From positions 1 through 32,990 of IMG/VR virus record IMGVR_UViG_3300036806_000341: a stretch of 32,990 nt of DNA. One strand, 5' to 3'. Position 1 is the stretch's first letter; every line of letters begins with the position of its first letter. Positions 1 to 6,861 of this stretch are shown here, one piece after another. A program made the translations under genes and the position numbers. The stretch is from a virus. Below the pieces are notes generated by a model that was given only the letters and a program-made list of their open reading frames with translations, had not been told where the DNA came from and searched no databases.

Positions 1-222
1 CCCGCACAACTCGTCCGCGATTCCGTTTCGATTGAAGGCGAATTCATGGGTGAATATCGACCGTCGGAGCGTCTCCTCGACGGCCTTTTGGAATTCTTCG
101 AACGGCATACACAACCGATCCGTGAACGCCTGGAACACGGCGCGGACCCGCGGCGTCATCTCGCGCCATAGTCCCGAATCGAAAAGCGCGACCGCCTGCG
201 CCTCGGACATCTCGAATTTCAT
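1..222 (-). CDS. Phage protein of unknown function, 3' end outside window (paralogue of the 8203 gene)
   Basis: The first 74 codons are visible and open to the window edge. The ATG at 222 overlaps the TGA of the upstream glycosyltransferase gene as ATGA, and a G-rich Shine-Dalgarno-like run lies about 8 bases before it. The protein aligns over its whole visible length with the product of the gene at 7856-8203. Both share an EMTP/DMTP stretch, an LCMPF motif, an ExxEETLRR/EALEKTLGR helix and an IFTHE/VFTHE motif. The family is widespread in phages and looks all-helical; I cannot assign a function. The two copies differ at many positions, so this is an old duplication or two separate acquisitions, not a recent repeat. 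Confidence 0.8.
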   Translation of the reverse strand, partial: MKFEMSEAQAVALFDSGLWREMTPRVRAVFQAFTDRLCMPFEEFQKAVEETLRRSIFTHEFAFNRNGIADELCG

Positions 223-1196
223 AACTCGCCCCCCGCTAACAACCCGGAAACCAGCGTCCGCCAACGGCGCCGCTGCGCGTCGTACCGTTCCCAGTATTCC
301 CGGAACCGGGGCGGACAATCCGCCGGAACCGCGCCCGCCGCCAGGTCCGCGGCGTACTCGTTCCATTCCCGGCCCAGTTCCTCCGCGGCGGCGTTCCGCC
401 GCGCGTCGGAGGCGCGTTTGTGCACCACCGTGGACGCCCCCGTGACCATCGCCGCGCCGCCCCCGGCGTCCACCGCGCGTTTGAGGCAAATCCCGGCCCA
501 GATGTCGGCGAACCGGGCCAGCTCGGGTTCGCCGGAATCCGCCCCCATCGGCGCGAAGAATAGATGCGGCAGCCAGCTGCCGCGAACGGCCAGGTTCATT
601 CCGCAAACCGGCATCAGACACCCCCGCGGAACGGGGCCGCGGTGGTACGGGAGGGTATCGGGAATACCGCCCGGCGACGATTCCAATTCCAGTTGCGTTT
701 CGCCGTCGAAATCCGGGACGCCGGTCCAGACGCCGTGCGACACCACCACGGGGACGGTCGGCACCCGCCGGGGGAATCCGCGCAGCCGCGGGGCGGGGTA
801 GGCGGCGGTATTCATCCACCCGACGGGGGAGGTTCGATGTAGGGCGGCCAGATGTTCCTTAATCGGGTCGGCGTCGGGCGGCGGTTCCACGTCGTCGTCG
901 AGGGTGATAACCACGTCGGGTTCCAACCGGGCCGCCACCAGGAAACCTAGATTGCGGACGCCGTCGGTGCGGCGGCAAACGAGGTCGGCGTTATCGCCCA
1001 GGAAGGACCGTGCCAGCATCGGAACGGACGAATTCTTCGACTGGGTGTAATCCCATGCCTCCGCCTTAGGGTCGTCGCCGTCCCGAACGATAACCAACTG
1101 CACCCCGTGCCGCCTGAATAACACCGCCCACGCACCCACGAACGACATAAGGCATTCGGGACGGTTGGTCGGAACGACCACAACGGTACGAACCAT
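219..1196 (-). CDS. GT75-like (reversibly glycosylated polypeptide-like) glycosyltransferase
   Basis: A 325-residue protein that starts like a nucleotide-sugar glycosyltransferase (MVRTVVVVPTNRP). It has a DDD motif at residues 100-102, which in the GT-A fold binds the metal and nucleotide sugar. An RNLGFLVA segment just before it and a DIWAGICLK segment at about 231-239 followed by VHKRASD match the layout of plant RGP/UDP-arabinopyranose mutase-like proteins (GT75). The start at 1196 is preceded by AGGGG about 6 bases upstream. The gene lies downstream of the terminase and a small membrane protein. Inference: it modifies a phage or cell-surface sugar, or glycosylates a phage product. No signal peptide or membrane segment is visible, so it should be cytoplasmic. 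Confidence 0.65.
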   Translation of the reverse strand: MVRTVVVVPTNRPECLMSFVGAWAVLFRRHGVQLVIVRDGDDPKAEAWDYTQSKNSSVPMLARSFLGDNADLVCRRTDGVRNLGFLVAARLEPDVVITLDDDVEPPPDADPIKEHLAALHRTSPVGWMNTAAYPAPRLRGFPRRVPTVPVVVSHGVWTGVPDFDGETQLELESSPGGIPDTLPYHRGPVPRGCLMPVCGMNLAVRGSWLPHLFFAPMGADSGEPELARFADIWAGICLKRAVDAGGGAAMVTGASTVVHKRASDARRNAAAEELGREWNEYAADLAAGAVPADCPPRFREYWERYDAQRRRWRTLVSGLLAGGEL

Positions 1197-1272
1197 GATT
1201 TCCCCTAGAAGGTAAGGCGGATAACGCACCACACGAGAATCCGTTCCCGAATTGACATTACTCCTCTTGGCC

Positions 1273-1437
1273 TCACCGCCACTTAGCAATGAAAACGAGA
1301 ACAGCGGCAATGGCCACGACGGCCGCCGCAAACATAAGCCGACCGGCCATTCTCTGGCAATGCGCAATCTCCACAAACTCGTCTTGCAGCTCCTTTATCC
1401 GACGGCGCAATTCCGCCTCGTTTTTATCGTCGTTCAT
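1273..1437 (-). CDS. Small coiled-coil plus single-pass membrane protein
   Basis: A 54-residue protein. Residues 1-30 are charged and helical (NEAELRRRIKELQDEF), a short coiled coil. Residues 34-51 (MFAAAVVAIAAVLVFIA) form one hydrophobic transmembrane helix, followed by KWR and the stop. A good ribosome-binding site (GGAGG, 6 bases before ATG) supports it. The likely orientation is N-terminus in the cytoplasm, because the basic residues flank the helix. It sits between the terminase large subunit and the glycosyltransferase genes. Similar tiny membrane proteins in phages include holin or spanin components, but one helix with a cytoplasmic coil is not diagnostic, so function is unknown. Confidence 0.65.
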   Translation of the reverse strand: MNDDKNEAELRRRIKELQDEFVEIAHCQRMAGRLMFAAAVVAIAAVLVFIAKWR

Positions 1438-1491
1438 TTCGGTCCTCCACGGTTAGCGGTTCCCTGCTCCATCGTACCGGGAAGGCAATAC

Positions 1492-3138
1492 CTAATCCTT
1501 TTCCACAATAACCGCCGACGGCAGGGACCGGCCCCGGATCTCGCGGCGGGACAGGATAAAGGCATCGGCGTCGTCGGGGGAACGTTTCAACCGCCCCTTC
1601 AAATCCTTCTTCGGTTCGACCGCCCGCGCCCCGTTCGGCAGCGGCCAGTAGCACGGGGCCAGTAGCTGCAACCGCAATTTCGCCCGCACGTCGCCCGGCA
1701 GCGGCGACAGGTCCACGCCCCCGGACGACGCGGCGTTGGCGGATTCGCACCACCATTGCGAGCGGGCGTTGGCGTAAACCGGGCGTCCGTTATGGAAGGC
1801 GTCGCCCGACGCGCCCGCGGACACCAGGACCCATCGGCGGAAATCCCCCCGATGCGACCAGACGCCGCCGCCGAAGCCGCCGTCGCCCTCGATAATCACG
1901 GCCACGTCCGGGGCGGCGATTCCGGGGCGCTCGAGGAAGGCCAGACGGTTGTAGTATTCCGAAAACTCCGCGGCTAGTTCCTTCAACCGCCCGGCGGTGC
2001 GGTCGGGCGGCCAGCCGTTGTGCGATTCGTGATGGACCGAAACGGGGCCGATACGCACGTGCAGGGAGGTATCGTCGTCGCCGAACAGCGCCGGGTCACA
2101 CCCTATCGTGACCCCCGCACGGCCGCCCCACGCGGCACGCAGGCGTTCCGGGGTGGGTATCGCGGGATTGACCGCCCGGTCCCAGGCATCCGCCGACCAG
2201 ACCGTATCCACGCCAGACGTGGGGCGGCGTCCCATCACGCGGGACAGGAACGACGGCCCCGGCCGGCGGTATAGCCCCGAACCGGGGGGCCATTCCAGGT
2301 CGGTCGCCTTTTTATCGCCGGGGAATACCGGGTCGGTCCAGTCCTGGACGTACTGCTCGACCTGGCCCAGCGAAACCGCGTCCGGCACCGGCGGCGCGCA
2401 GCCGGCCAGTTCCGCCAGTACGTTCGGGTGGTTTAGCGCGGAGAGGGAATAATGTTTCCATTTGGGGGAACCGCCCGCGCCCGCGGCCAATTCCTCCAAG
2501 TACGATTGCGACGAGGTGGTGGTCGGGTTGCCGATTGCCAACCAGACGTGGTCGGACCCGTGCTTGTACATCGTCGAGGTCGTCGTCCAGAACAGCGGCG
2601 CAATGCCCTCGTCCTCGTCGAAGACGAACATCATGGACCCGTGATGCCGCCCCTGGAACGATTCGGACTGACGCGCGGTGTAACCCCGCGCCCAATGCTC
2701 CTCGGATTCGAACAGCTCCGGGGCGCGGGGGCCGACGAAATGATTCGGAAGGCGGATGCGTGCGCCGTAATGCAGGTGCCGCACGGTATTCCACAACAGG
2801 TCGATCACGTCGCGTTCGGTCGGGGCGGTGGTAATTACCACCGCCGCCGGGCGGGTATGGAACCACCACAACACCAGGCAGGCCGCCAAGAAGGTTTTCC
2901 CGACGTTGTGGCCGGACGAGACCTTGACCCGGCCGCCCCGCGCCATCGCCGCGGCGATAATCTCCTGGTCCGGCGTGAGCGTGACGCCCAGCACGTCCCG
3001 AACGAATCCGTTGGGGTCGTTGCGGTATCGCGTGAGGTTAACGGGGGTGTCCGGACCGCCCAGGAAGGTGGCTATCGCCGGGGAACCGTAAACGGCGCGG
3101 AGGCGGGCGGCAATCTCGGCAAGTTCGGCGGGGGACAT
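1492..3138 (-). CDS. terL: Terminase large subunit (DNA packaging ATPase/nuclease)
   Basis: A 548-residue protein of normal TerL length. The packaging ATPase domain shows a Walker A at residues 74-82 (SSGHNVGKT) and a Walker B at about 171-177 (FVFDEDE). The RNase H-like nuclease domain shows the three acidic positions expected: D348 (IGCDPALFGDDDTS), E417 (VIIEGDGG) and the DDAD near 522-525. It translocates phage DNA into the prohead and cuts the concatemer. ATG at 3138 is chosen as the only sensible start; no clear Shine-Dalgarno precedes it, and a 9-base gap separates it from the CsrA-like gene stop, so translational coupling is likely. Confidence 0.95.
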   Translation of the reverse strand: MSPAELAEIAARLRAVYGSPAIATFLGGPDTPVNLTRYRNDPNGFVRDVLGVTLTPDQEIIAAAMARGGRVKVSSGHNVGKTFLAACLVLWWFHTRPAAVVITTAPTERDVIDLLWNTVRHLHYGARIRLPNHFVGPRAPELFESEEHWARGYTARQSESFQGRHHGSMMFVFDEDEGIAPLFWTTTSTMYKHGSDHVWLAIGNPTTTSSQSYLEELAAGAGGSPKWKHYSLSALNHPNVLAELAGCAPPVPDAVSLGQVEQYVQDWTDPVFPGDKKATDLEWPPGSGLYRRPGPSFLSRVMGRRPTSGVDTVWSADAWDRAVNPAIPTPERLRAAWGGRAGVTIGCDPALFGDDDTSLHVRIGPVSVHHESHNGWPPDRTAGRLKELAAEFSEYYNRLAFLERPGIAAPDVAVIIEGDGGFGGGVWSHRGDFRRWVLVSAGASGDAFHNGRPVYANARSQWWCESANAASSGGVDLSPLPGDVRAKLRLQLLAPCYWPLPNGARAVEPKKDLKGRLKRSPDDADAFILSRREIRGRSLPSAVIVEKD

Positions 3139-3147
3139 GTGCGGATT

Positions 3148-3423
3148 CTAGGCGTTTTCGCGGGGGGCGGCGCAAAGCTCGCCGCGTTTAATGCGGACGG
3201 ATTGCGGCGCGTCGAACCCCAACCGGGCCGGGTAGTGGCGTTCGCCCACGTTCACAATGGTCACCGGCCCGATAGTGAACGCCCGGCCGGGCGGCAGGAC
3301 AACCGGATCGGACAGGCACGACAGCCGCAAATGCACCGTACCGTAGCGGACACCGGCAACGGTTACCGTGCCGACGCCGTCGATAATCACCGTGTCCCCG
3401 CGGTATCGCGTGAGTGTCAGCAT
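3148..3423 (-). CDS. CsrA-like RNA-binding protein with two tandem CsrA-type repeats
   Basis: A 91-residue protein. Its first half (MLTLTRYRGDTVII, then VTVAGVRYGTVHLRL) follows the beta1-beta4 pattern of CsrA/RsmA (MLILTR...G...I...VTVLGV...VRIG). Residues 48-83 repeat the beta2-beta5 part: VTIVNVGERHYPARLGFDAPQ, then SVRIKRGEL, which matches the VRIGVNAP...VSVHREEI end of CsrA. Known CsrA is a ~60-residue domain-swapped dimer that binds GGA motifs in mRNA leaders and blocks ribosomes. This chain may be a single-polypeptide pseudo-dimer. A GAGGA ribosome-binding site lies 5 bases before ATG, and the start overlaps the stop of the HD gene by 7 bases. Inference: it controls translation of phage or host mRNAs. 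Confidence 0.7.
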   Translation of the reverse strand: MLTLTRYRGDTVIIDGVGTVTVAGVRYGTVHLRLSCLSDPVVLPPGRAFTIGPVTIVNVGERHYPARLGFDAPQSVRIKRGELCAAPRENA

Positions 3424-4019
3424 GTTTTCCTCAATTCCGCGTAGCGTTCCAGAAACCGCGTCCGGGCGCGCGCGGGCGTCCAGGGTTCGATTGCCGCGGG
3501 GCGTCGGTCGATGCCCCGCAGACATTCCCATTCCTCGCCCGTATCCGGCATCAGATCGCGGCGTTCGGTTGCCAGCATCACCAGATCGGCGTTGCCGACC
3601 AGACCGAGGGCACCGAGCTCCACCGAAGGGACGCCCAGCGCCCCGTAAATGACCTTCAACATCCGATGTTCGGCAACGGCCACACAACGGTATTCGACGC
3701 GCGGGGGTTCGTCGGGATAGCGGCGCGTGGGCCGCGCCGTAAACAACTCCCCCTTCAACGGCCGGATGATGTCGCCCAGATAGGCCTCGGCGGCGTCGTG
3801 GAGCAGGCCAACCAGCGCCGGAACGCCCCGCAACAACTCCGAAACGTGCACGCTGTGCTGCGCTACCGAATAGAACTCGCGGCAATGCCCCCCGAACCGG
3901 CAGATGTTCGATAGGGCGTGGGCAATGTCGTCGAGATGAATCTCGTCGGGCCGCGGGTCCAGCGGGTAGACCCGCAGGCCGCCCGCGGACAGCATGTATT
4001 CCCCGAATCGCTCGCTCAT
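3417..4019 (-). CDS. HD-domain phosphohydrolase (YfbR-like)
   Basis: A 200-residue protein with an HD metal-binding layout: H55 in AQHSVHVSELL, the H74-D75 pair in GLLHDAAEAYLGDI, and a further Asp at 83. This pattern, with a small helical fold, is typical of YfbR-type 5'-deoxynucleotidases and phage relatives that hydrolyse deoxynucleoside monophosphates. Inference: it may trim nucleotide pools during infection, in line with ThyX and UDG in the same genome. A GGAGAG ribosome-binding site precedes the ATG at 4019. Substrate is not visible from sequence. Confidence 0.8.
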   Translation of the reverse strand: MSERFGEYMLSAGGLRVYPLDPRPDEIHLDDIAHALSNICRFGGHCREFYSVAQHSVHVSELLRGVPALVGLLHDAAEAYLGDIIRPLKGELFTARPTRRYPDEPPRVEYRCVAVAEHRMLKVIYGALGVPSVELGALGLVGNADLVMLATERRDLMPDTGEEWECLRGIDRRPAAIEPWTPARARTRFLERYAELRKTC

Positions 4020-4055
4020 GTTTCTCTCCGGTTGGTAGGCCCGGAGCTGCCATCG

Positions 4056-4277
4056 TTAGCGGCCCCGCGAAACCACCGCGCCGAAGAATTTTCGCTGCTC
4101 GTCGGTAATCGGTTTGCCGTTGACGTGGCCGTCGTGCAGGATCTTACGGGCCTTTTCCGGGGACAGGTCCGTCGTCTCCGACGGTTGGCTGTAATGGTTC
4201 CCGTACCCCGGAAACTCCGCCGTTCGGTAGGTCGACATTCCGTACCCCGGCTGGGCCGTCGGTCGTAACTGGCTCAT
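4056..4277 (-). CDS. Small conserved phage protein with KARKILHDG...QRKFFGA motif
   Basis: A 73-residue protein. The last 36 residues hold a motif common in phage proteins (SPEKARKILHDG, GKPIT, QRKFFGAV), which recurs in tailed phages both alone and at protein ends; its role is not known to me. The N-terminal half is rich in Tyr, Gly and Pro and looks disordered. The ATG at 4277 has a strong GGAGG site 9 bases upstream. This start lies inside the terminase small subunit gene, so 134 bases are read in two frames. A second in-frame ATG at 4238 would shorten the overlap but lacks a comparable site. Confidence 0.75.
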   Translation of the reverse strand: MSQLRPTAQPGYGMSTYRTAEFPGYGNHYSQPSETTDLSPEKARKILHDGHVNGKPITDEQRKFFGAVVSRGR

Positions 4278-4836
4278 TGGACTGCACCTCCGCAAGTTGG
4301 TTAGGATTGGCAAGGAACGCACGCAGTTTGGCGGCCATATTGGGGCCGAGTAGATCGAACACCAGCTCCAGGGGCGGCAGCCGGTCCGGATTGAAGTAAC
4401 CCCGGTCGCGGGCGCGGGTCGAGAGCGCGAACATGGTCAATCCCGGATGGCCCTTCCTCAACCCGCGCACCAACGAGGACTCCGCCAGGTCCTTAAACGT
4501 CTCGCGGGTCTCCTCCATAATGGTGCGGAGATGCGGGTGATGGGCCAAATAACTATGCAGGGAGGGGATCGCCACGTTCAACCGTTTTGCGGACTCGGAC
4601 AGGTTCCCCAGATACTCCCGGAGGGTCGCGGCAACCAACTCCTCCGATAAAATTCCCGCCCCGCAGGGACGCCCCGGCCCCCGTCCCGTCCGGTAGACTT
4701 TATCTTTAGAAACTTTAGAAACCTTCTTCGCCTTTTTGGGTTTCTTGGGCTTGGTTTCCGCCTTCCCGTTGGGGGTCTTCCCCTGGGGGGCCTTCTTGGC
4801 GGGCGGGGGCTTTATCTTCGTGGTTCTCGCGGCCAT
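4144..4836 (-). CDS. Putative terminase small subunit (helix-turn-helix DNA-binding)
   Basis: A 230-residue protein. Residues 1-48 are a Lys/Pro/Ala-rich tail. From about 62 to 105 there is a helix-turn-helix-like segment (ELVAATLREYLGNLSESAKRL, then HSYLAHHPHLRTIMEE) of the kind seen in small terminase subunits and Fis-like phage regulators. A helical region with RGYFNP at about 146-150 follows, which is a frequent ending of such domains. Small terminase subunits recognise the packaging site and recruit TerL, and the gene lies three genes upstream of terL on the same strand. The GGAG before ATG at 4836 fixes the start. A plain phage DNA-binding regulator is the alternative. Confidence 0.6.
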   Translation of the reverse strand: MAARTTKIKPPPAKKAPQGKTPNGKAETKPKKPKKAKKVSKVSKDKVYRTGRGPGRPCGAGILSEELVAATLREYLGNLSESAKRLNVAIPSLHSYLAHHPHLRTIMEETRETFKDLAESSLVRGLRKGHPGLTMFALSTRARDRGYFNPDRLPPLELVFDLLGPNMAAKLRAFLANPNQLAEVQSNEPVTTDGPAGVRNVDLPNGGVSGVREPLQPTVGDDGPVPGKGP

Positions 4837-4968
4837 GTTTGTACTCCGTTCGGCGTCCGTAGTTATACCGCGTCCGGCGGGCGCACGCCAGACGGGGGAC
4901 GGGAATGATATTGCCGCGGGGCGGCGAATTCGGCGATGATTACCCGTAACACCCCCGAGGTATTCCGC
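4837..4968. promoter_or_regulatory. Divergent intergenic region between terminase small subunit and ECF sigma factor
   Basis: A 132-bp gap from which both strands are transcribed outward. On the minus strand a TATAAC hexamer lies at 4862-4867, about 26 bases before the start at 4836; no good -35 box is seen at 17 bases from it. On the plus strand a GATATT/TATTGC stretch around 4908-4914 is AT-richer than its surroundings but weak as a promoter. The layout requires at least one promoter here, but the exact boxes are uncertain. Confidence 0.35.
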
Positions 4969-5445
4969 ATGGACGCCGCCCTGTCCCCCGAATCGGTGTT
5001 TCGCGCCCACCGCGGCCTGATGTATTCCGAGGCGTTCCGAATTCTAAACAACGCCCCGGACGCCGAGGACGCGGTCGGGGGCGCGGCGTTGGCACTGGTT
5101 CGGCATCTCGGTTCCTTCCGGGGGGAATCCCGGTTGCAAACCTGGCTCGTCCGGGTGGTCCGCAACGCGGCCCTGAACGTATTGCGGAAACGGCGGAATT
5201 ACGTGCAACTTCCCAATAGCCTGACCGCCCCGGAGGATTCCGCCCCGGACGAACGGGGGGCCGGGTTGGGGCGGGCGCTTGCGGCGTTTCCGGACGCCGG
5301 CCGCATTGTCGCGGATCTGGCCGAACTGGACGGAAACCTCCGCGTAGCGGCGGCGCGGGCGGGAATTTCCGTGGGGGCGTACAAATCCCGCCTTCGGCGC
5401 GCCCGCGTCAAACTGCGGGGCGTTCTGGCGGCGGCGGGGGGTTGA
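4969..5445 (+). CDS. ECF-type (sigma-70 family) RNA polymerase sigma factor
   Basis: A 158-residue protein with both conserved sigma regions. Region 2 (MYSEAFRILNNAPDAEDAV followed by GESRLQTWLVRVVRNAALN and LRKRR) binds core polymerase and the -10 element. Region 4 (LRVAAARAGISVGAYKSRLRRAR) is the helix-turn-helix for the -35 element. Region 3 is missing, as in ECF sigmas. The ATG at 4969 is preferred over one at 4936 because GAGG lies 8 bases before it. The gene heads the only plus-strand island in the window. Inference: it directs host polymerase to phage promoters, perhaps those of late genes, or is an adapted host gene; ECF sigmas are numerous in planctomycetes. Confidence 0.85.
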   Translation: MDAALSPESVFRAHRGLMYSEAFRILNNAPDAEDAVGGAALALVRHLGSFRGESRLQTWLVRVVRNAALNVLRKRRNYVQLPNSLTAPEDSAPDERGAGLGRALAAFPDAGRIVADLAELDGNLRVAAARAGISVGAYKSRLRRARVKLRGVLAAAGG

Positions 5446-5447
5446 CG

Positions 5448-5693
5448 ATGCCGGCGGACGAATACGAACGGGGACGGTGGCGGAATTTCGGCGGCGATTA
5501 CGCCTATATCCCGATGGGGGCGGCGGTTTCCGTCCCGGTCCTGCATCCGGATACGGAACCGGGGGCGGTTGCCGCCGCCCAGCGCGCGGCGGTGGCGGAA
5601 TTCCGGGGATTGGCGGCCGCGGAAATCTCGGAACTGGCCGTTCTGCCGGTTTCGGTCGTATTGCGGCGGCTGGCCGAACTGGAATCCACGTAG
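5448..5693 (+). CDS. Hypothetical protein downstream of sigma factor
   Basis: An 81-residue protein that starts 2 bases after the sigma-factor stop. A GGGGGG run lies about 6 bases before the ATG; a TTG at 5442 is an alternative start. The second half (about 40-81) is an Ala/Glu-rich helix with an EISELAVLPVSVVLRRLAELE end. The tight coupling suggests it works with the sigma factor, for example as an anti-sigma or co-regulator, but there is no anti-sigma zinc motif or membrane segment and the function is unknown. Confidence 0.6.
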   Translation: MPADEYERGRWRNFGGDYAYIPMGAAVSVPVLHPDTEPGAVAAAQRAAVAEFRGLAAAEISELAVLPVSVVLRRLAELEST

Positions 5694-5726
5694 AAATCTT
5701 GCCAAATCTTGCCGCGGCGATTTGCC

Positions 5727-5768
5727 TTTCCTGCCTTCCTGTCCGATACTGGAAGTGAAGGCAGGAAA
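5727..5768 (+). promoter_or_regulatory. 12-bp inverted repeat in leader of the 5784 gene
   Basis: Perfect arms TTTCCTGCCTTC (5727-5738) and GAAGGCAGGAAA (5757-5768) enclose an 18-base loop. The right arm lies inside the duplicated leader and ends 16 bases before the ATG, just upstream of AAGGAG. No T-run follows, so it is not a clear intrinsic terminator. It could be an operator, or an RNA hairpin that exposes or stabilises the ribosome-binding site. Confidence 0.55.
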
Positions 5769-5787
5769 ACCAAGGAGACGAAAATGA
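5753..5787 (+). repeat. Leader/RBS repeat, copy A
   Basis: Direct repeat with copy B at 6009-6041. The two match base for base except for two single-base indels. Each ends in an AAGGAG site and an ATGA start, so the copy brings a ready translation start to the gene behind it. Confidence 0.8.
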
Positions 5788-5993
5788 TGATTACCGTTTA
5801 TTACTCCTCGATTGACCGTTGCCGCATAACACGCGAGTTCACGACGCTGGAGGCCGCCCGAGAGTTCGCCCACAAGTATGTTGGGGCTCATCCCGAACGC
5901 GGCCAAAACTACGCTGTCTCGAAGGACGGGGTTGGCCGAGTCGAAGTTACTGGTTGTTCCTTCTACGATTTGTTCCCCCGAAAACAATTCTGA
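5784..5993 (+). CDS. Small hypothetical phage protein
   Basis: A 69-residue protein with a strong AAGGAG site 6 bases before ATG. The composition is mixed and looks folded: a beta strand (ITVYYSS), a helix (TLEAAREFAHKYVGAHP), then two strands (NYAVSKDGVGRVEVTG) and an FYDLFP end. I do not recognise the family. It is the first gene behind the duplicated leader and has no detectable signal peptide or cysteine cluster. Its position in a cluster of tiny accessory genes is the only clue. Confidence 0.7.
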   Translation: MMITVYYSSIDRCRITREFTTLEAAREFAHKYVGAHPERGQNYAVSKDGVGRVEVTGCSFYDLFPRKQF

Positions 5994-6008
5994 GCGGCAT
6001 GTCCCTCC

Positions 6009-6041
6009 AAGTGAAGGCGGAAACCAAGGAGACGAAAATGA
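6009..6041 (+). repeat. Leader/RBS repeat, copy B
   Basis: Second copy of the leader at 5753-5787, upstream of the 6038 gene. It lacks the left arm of the 12-bp inverted repeat present at copy A, so only the ribosome-binding part is conserved. Confidence 0.8.
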
Positions 6042-6262
6042 ACGCGACCAGTTGCAAGTGTTCGACGAAACGCAACGGAAACCAGCTGACCGGCACGATC
6101 GCCGGGGTGAACTACGGCCCCGCGGCCCACGTAATCGACCCCACCGGCGAGTACTGCCGTACCTGCGGTTCGGACGCCTGCACCTGCCAGGGATGCGGGC
6201 GGCGGGTCTGCGGTTCGCAAACCGAATGGATCGAGGGGATTGGCAACGTCGTTACGAAATAG
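6038..6262 (+). CDS. Small cysteine-rich, probably zinc-binding protein
   Basis: A 74-residue protein with seven Cys in residues 6-58. A CxC lies near the N-terminus and a dense group sits at 40-58 (EYCRTCGSDACTCQGCGRRVC). The CxxC pairs at 40/43 and 50/53 look like a zinc ribbon or treble-clef site. Translation starts from the duplicated leader with AAGGAG. The end (QTEWIEGIGNVVTK) is not basic, so a DNA-binding role is not implied. Small zinc proteins of this kind in phages are often host-takeover or regulator proteins, but no family was recognised. Confidence 0.7.
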   Translation: MNATSCKCSTKRNGNQLTGTIAGVNYGPAAHVIDPTGEYCRTCGSDACTCQGCGRRVCGSQTEWIEGIGNVVTK

Positions 6263-6273
6263 GGGGGGCTGCC

Positions 6274-6447
6274 ATGTTCCGTGTCTGCGATCAAAGTCTG
6301 CGGGTACTATCCGAATGGGCAACGCTCGCCGCAGCCAAGGAAACCGCACGAATCCGGGCGCGGGAATACCGCAACCGGACCTTTTTCGTTTGCGGTGCCG
6401 ACGGTTCCGTAATTGCGGGGTACTACAATTCGGGGGAAGAGCCATGA
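6274..6447 (+). CDS. Small hypothetical protein
   Basis: A 57-residue protein with a G-rich ribosome-binding run before the ATG. A beta-hairpin (FRVCDQSLRVLSEW), a helix (LAAAKETARIRAREYR) and two further strands (TFFVCGADGSVIAGYY) suggest a compact alpha/beta fold. The stop overlaps the next start as ATGA, so it is translated together with the 6444 gene. Function unknown. Confidence 0.65.
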   Translation: MFRVCDQSLRVLSEWATLAAAKETARIRAREYRNRTFFVCGADGSVIAGYYNSGEEP

Positions 6448-6656
6448 CCGAAAAGGCCAAATTCCTCGAAGCCGCGAACGGCTACGGCTTCGACGAAATT
6501 GAACAGGAGGCCGACGGCGTCTACTGCACCGGCTGTTACGTCGTCCACAAGCGATCCACCAAAATGTACACGGACGGGGCCAAGGAAGTATTGTGCCGTT
6601 TCCAGGTTGTCCGATTGTACTTTGACGAGGAGGCAAACGATGAAAACCCGCGGTAA
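6444..6656 (+). CDS. Small hypothetical protein
   Basis: A 70-residue protein that starts in the ATGA overlap with the previous gene. It is acidic (about 14 Asp/Glu) with a CxxC pair (YCTGCYVV) at residues 28-31. The middle (STKMYTDGAKEVLCRFQVVRLYF) looks like two strands. The 3' end overlaps the next gene by 17 bases. No family recognised. Confidence 0.65.
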   Translation: MTEKAKFLEAANGYGFDEIEQEADGVYCTGCYVVHKRSTKMYTDGAKEVLCRFQVVRLYFDEEANDENPR

Positions 6657-6861
6657 AATGGTCCGCGCCGGCGGCCGACGTTCGGCGTGCTTCGGCGTCT
6701 ATTTCGGCGAACTTTTGTTAGGCGAGGTCCGCCGCGAAACGGGCGGCTGGATTGCGTATCTGGCAGAACTCTCCGGCGATTTGATCCGTCTGCCGGGTAG
6801 TTACGATAGTGCCGGCGACGCCCGCGAGGTGATTGTGGACGCCAACTGCCCGGACGAATAG
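6640..6861 (+). CDS. Small hypothetical protein, last gene of the plus-strand island
   Basis: A 73-residue protein with a GAGGAGG site 6 bases before ATG. It is basic at the N-terminus (MKTRGKMVRAGGRR), followed by antiparallel strands (FGVYFGELLLGEVRR, GGWIAYLAEL), and it ends acidic. The next gene on the right is convergent. Function unknown. Confidence 0.65.
   Translation: MKTRGKMVRAGGRRSACFGVYFGELLLGEVRRETGGWIAYLAELSGDLIRLPGSYDSAGDAREVIVDANCPDE

Noticed and set aside
5819-6037. Longer upstream start for the cysteine-rich 6038 gene
   Set aside because: It would overlap the 5784 gene in another frame and lacks a ribosome-binding site; the ATG at 6038 has AAGGAG.
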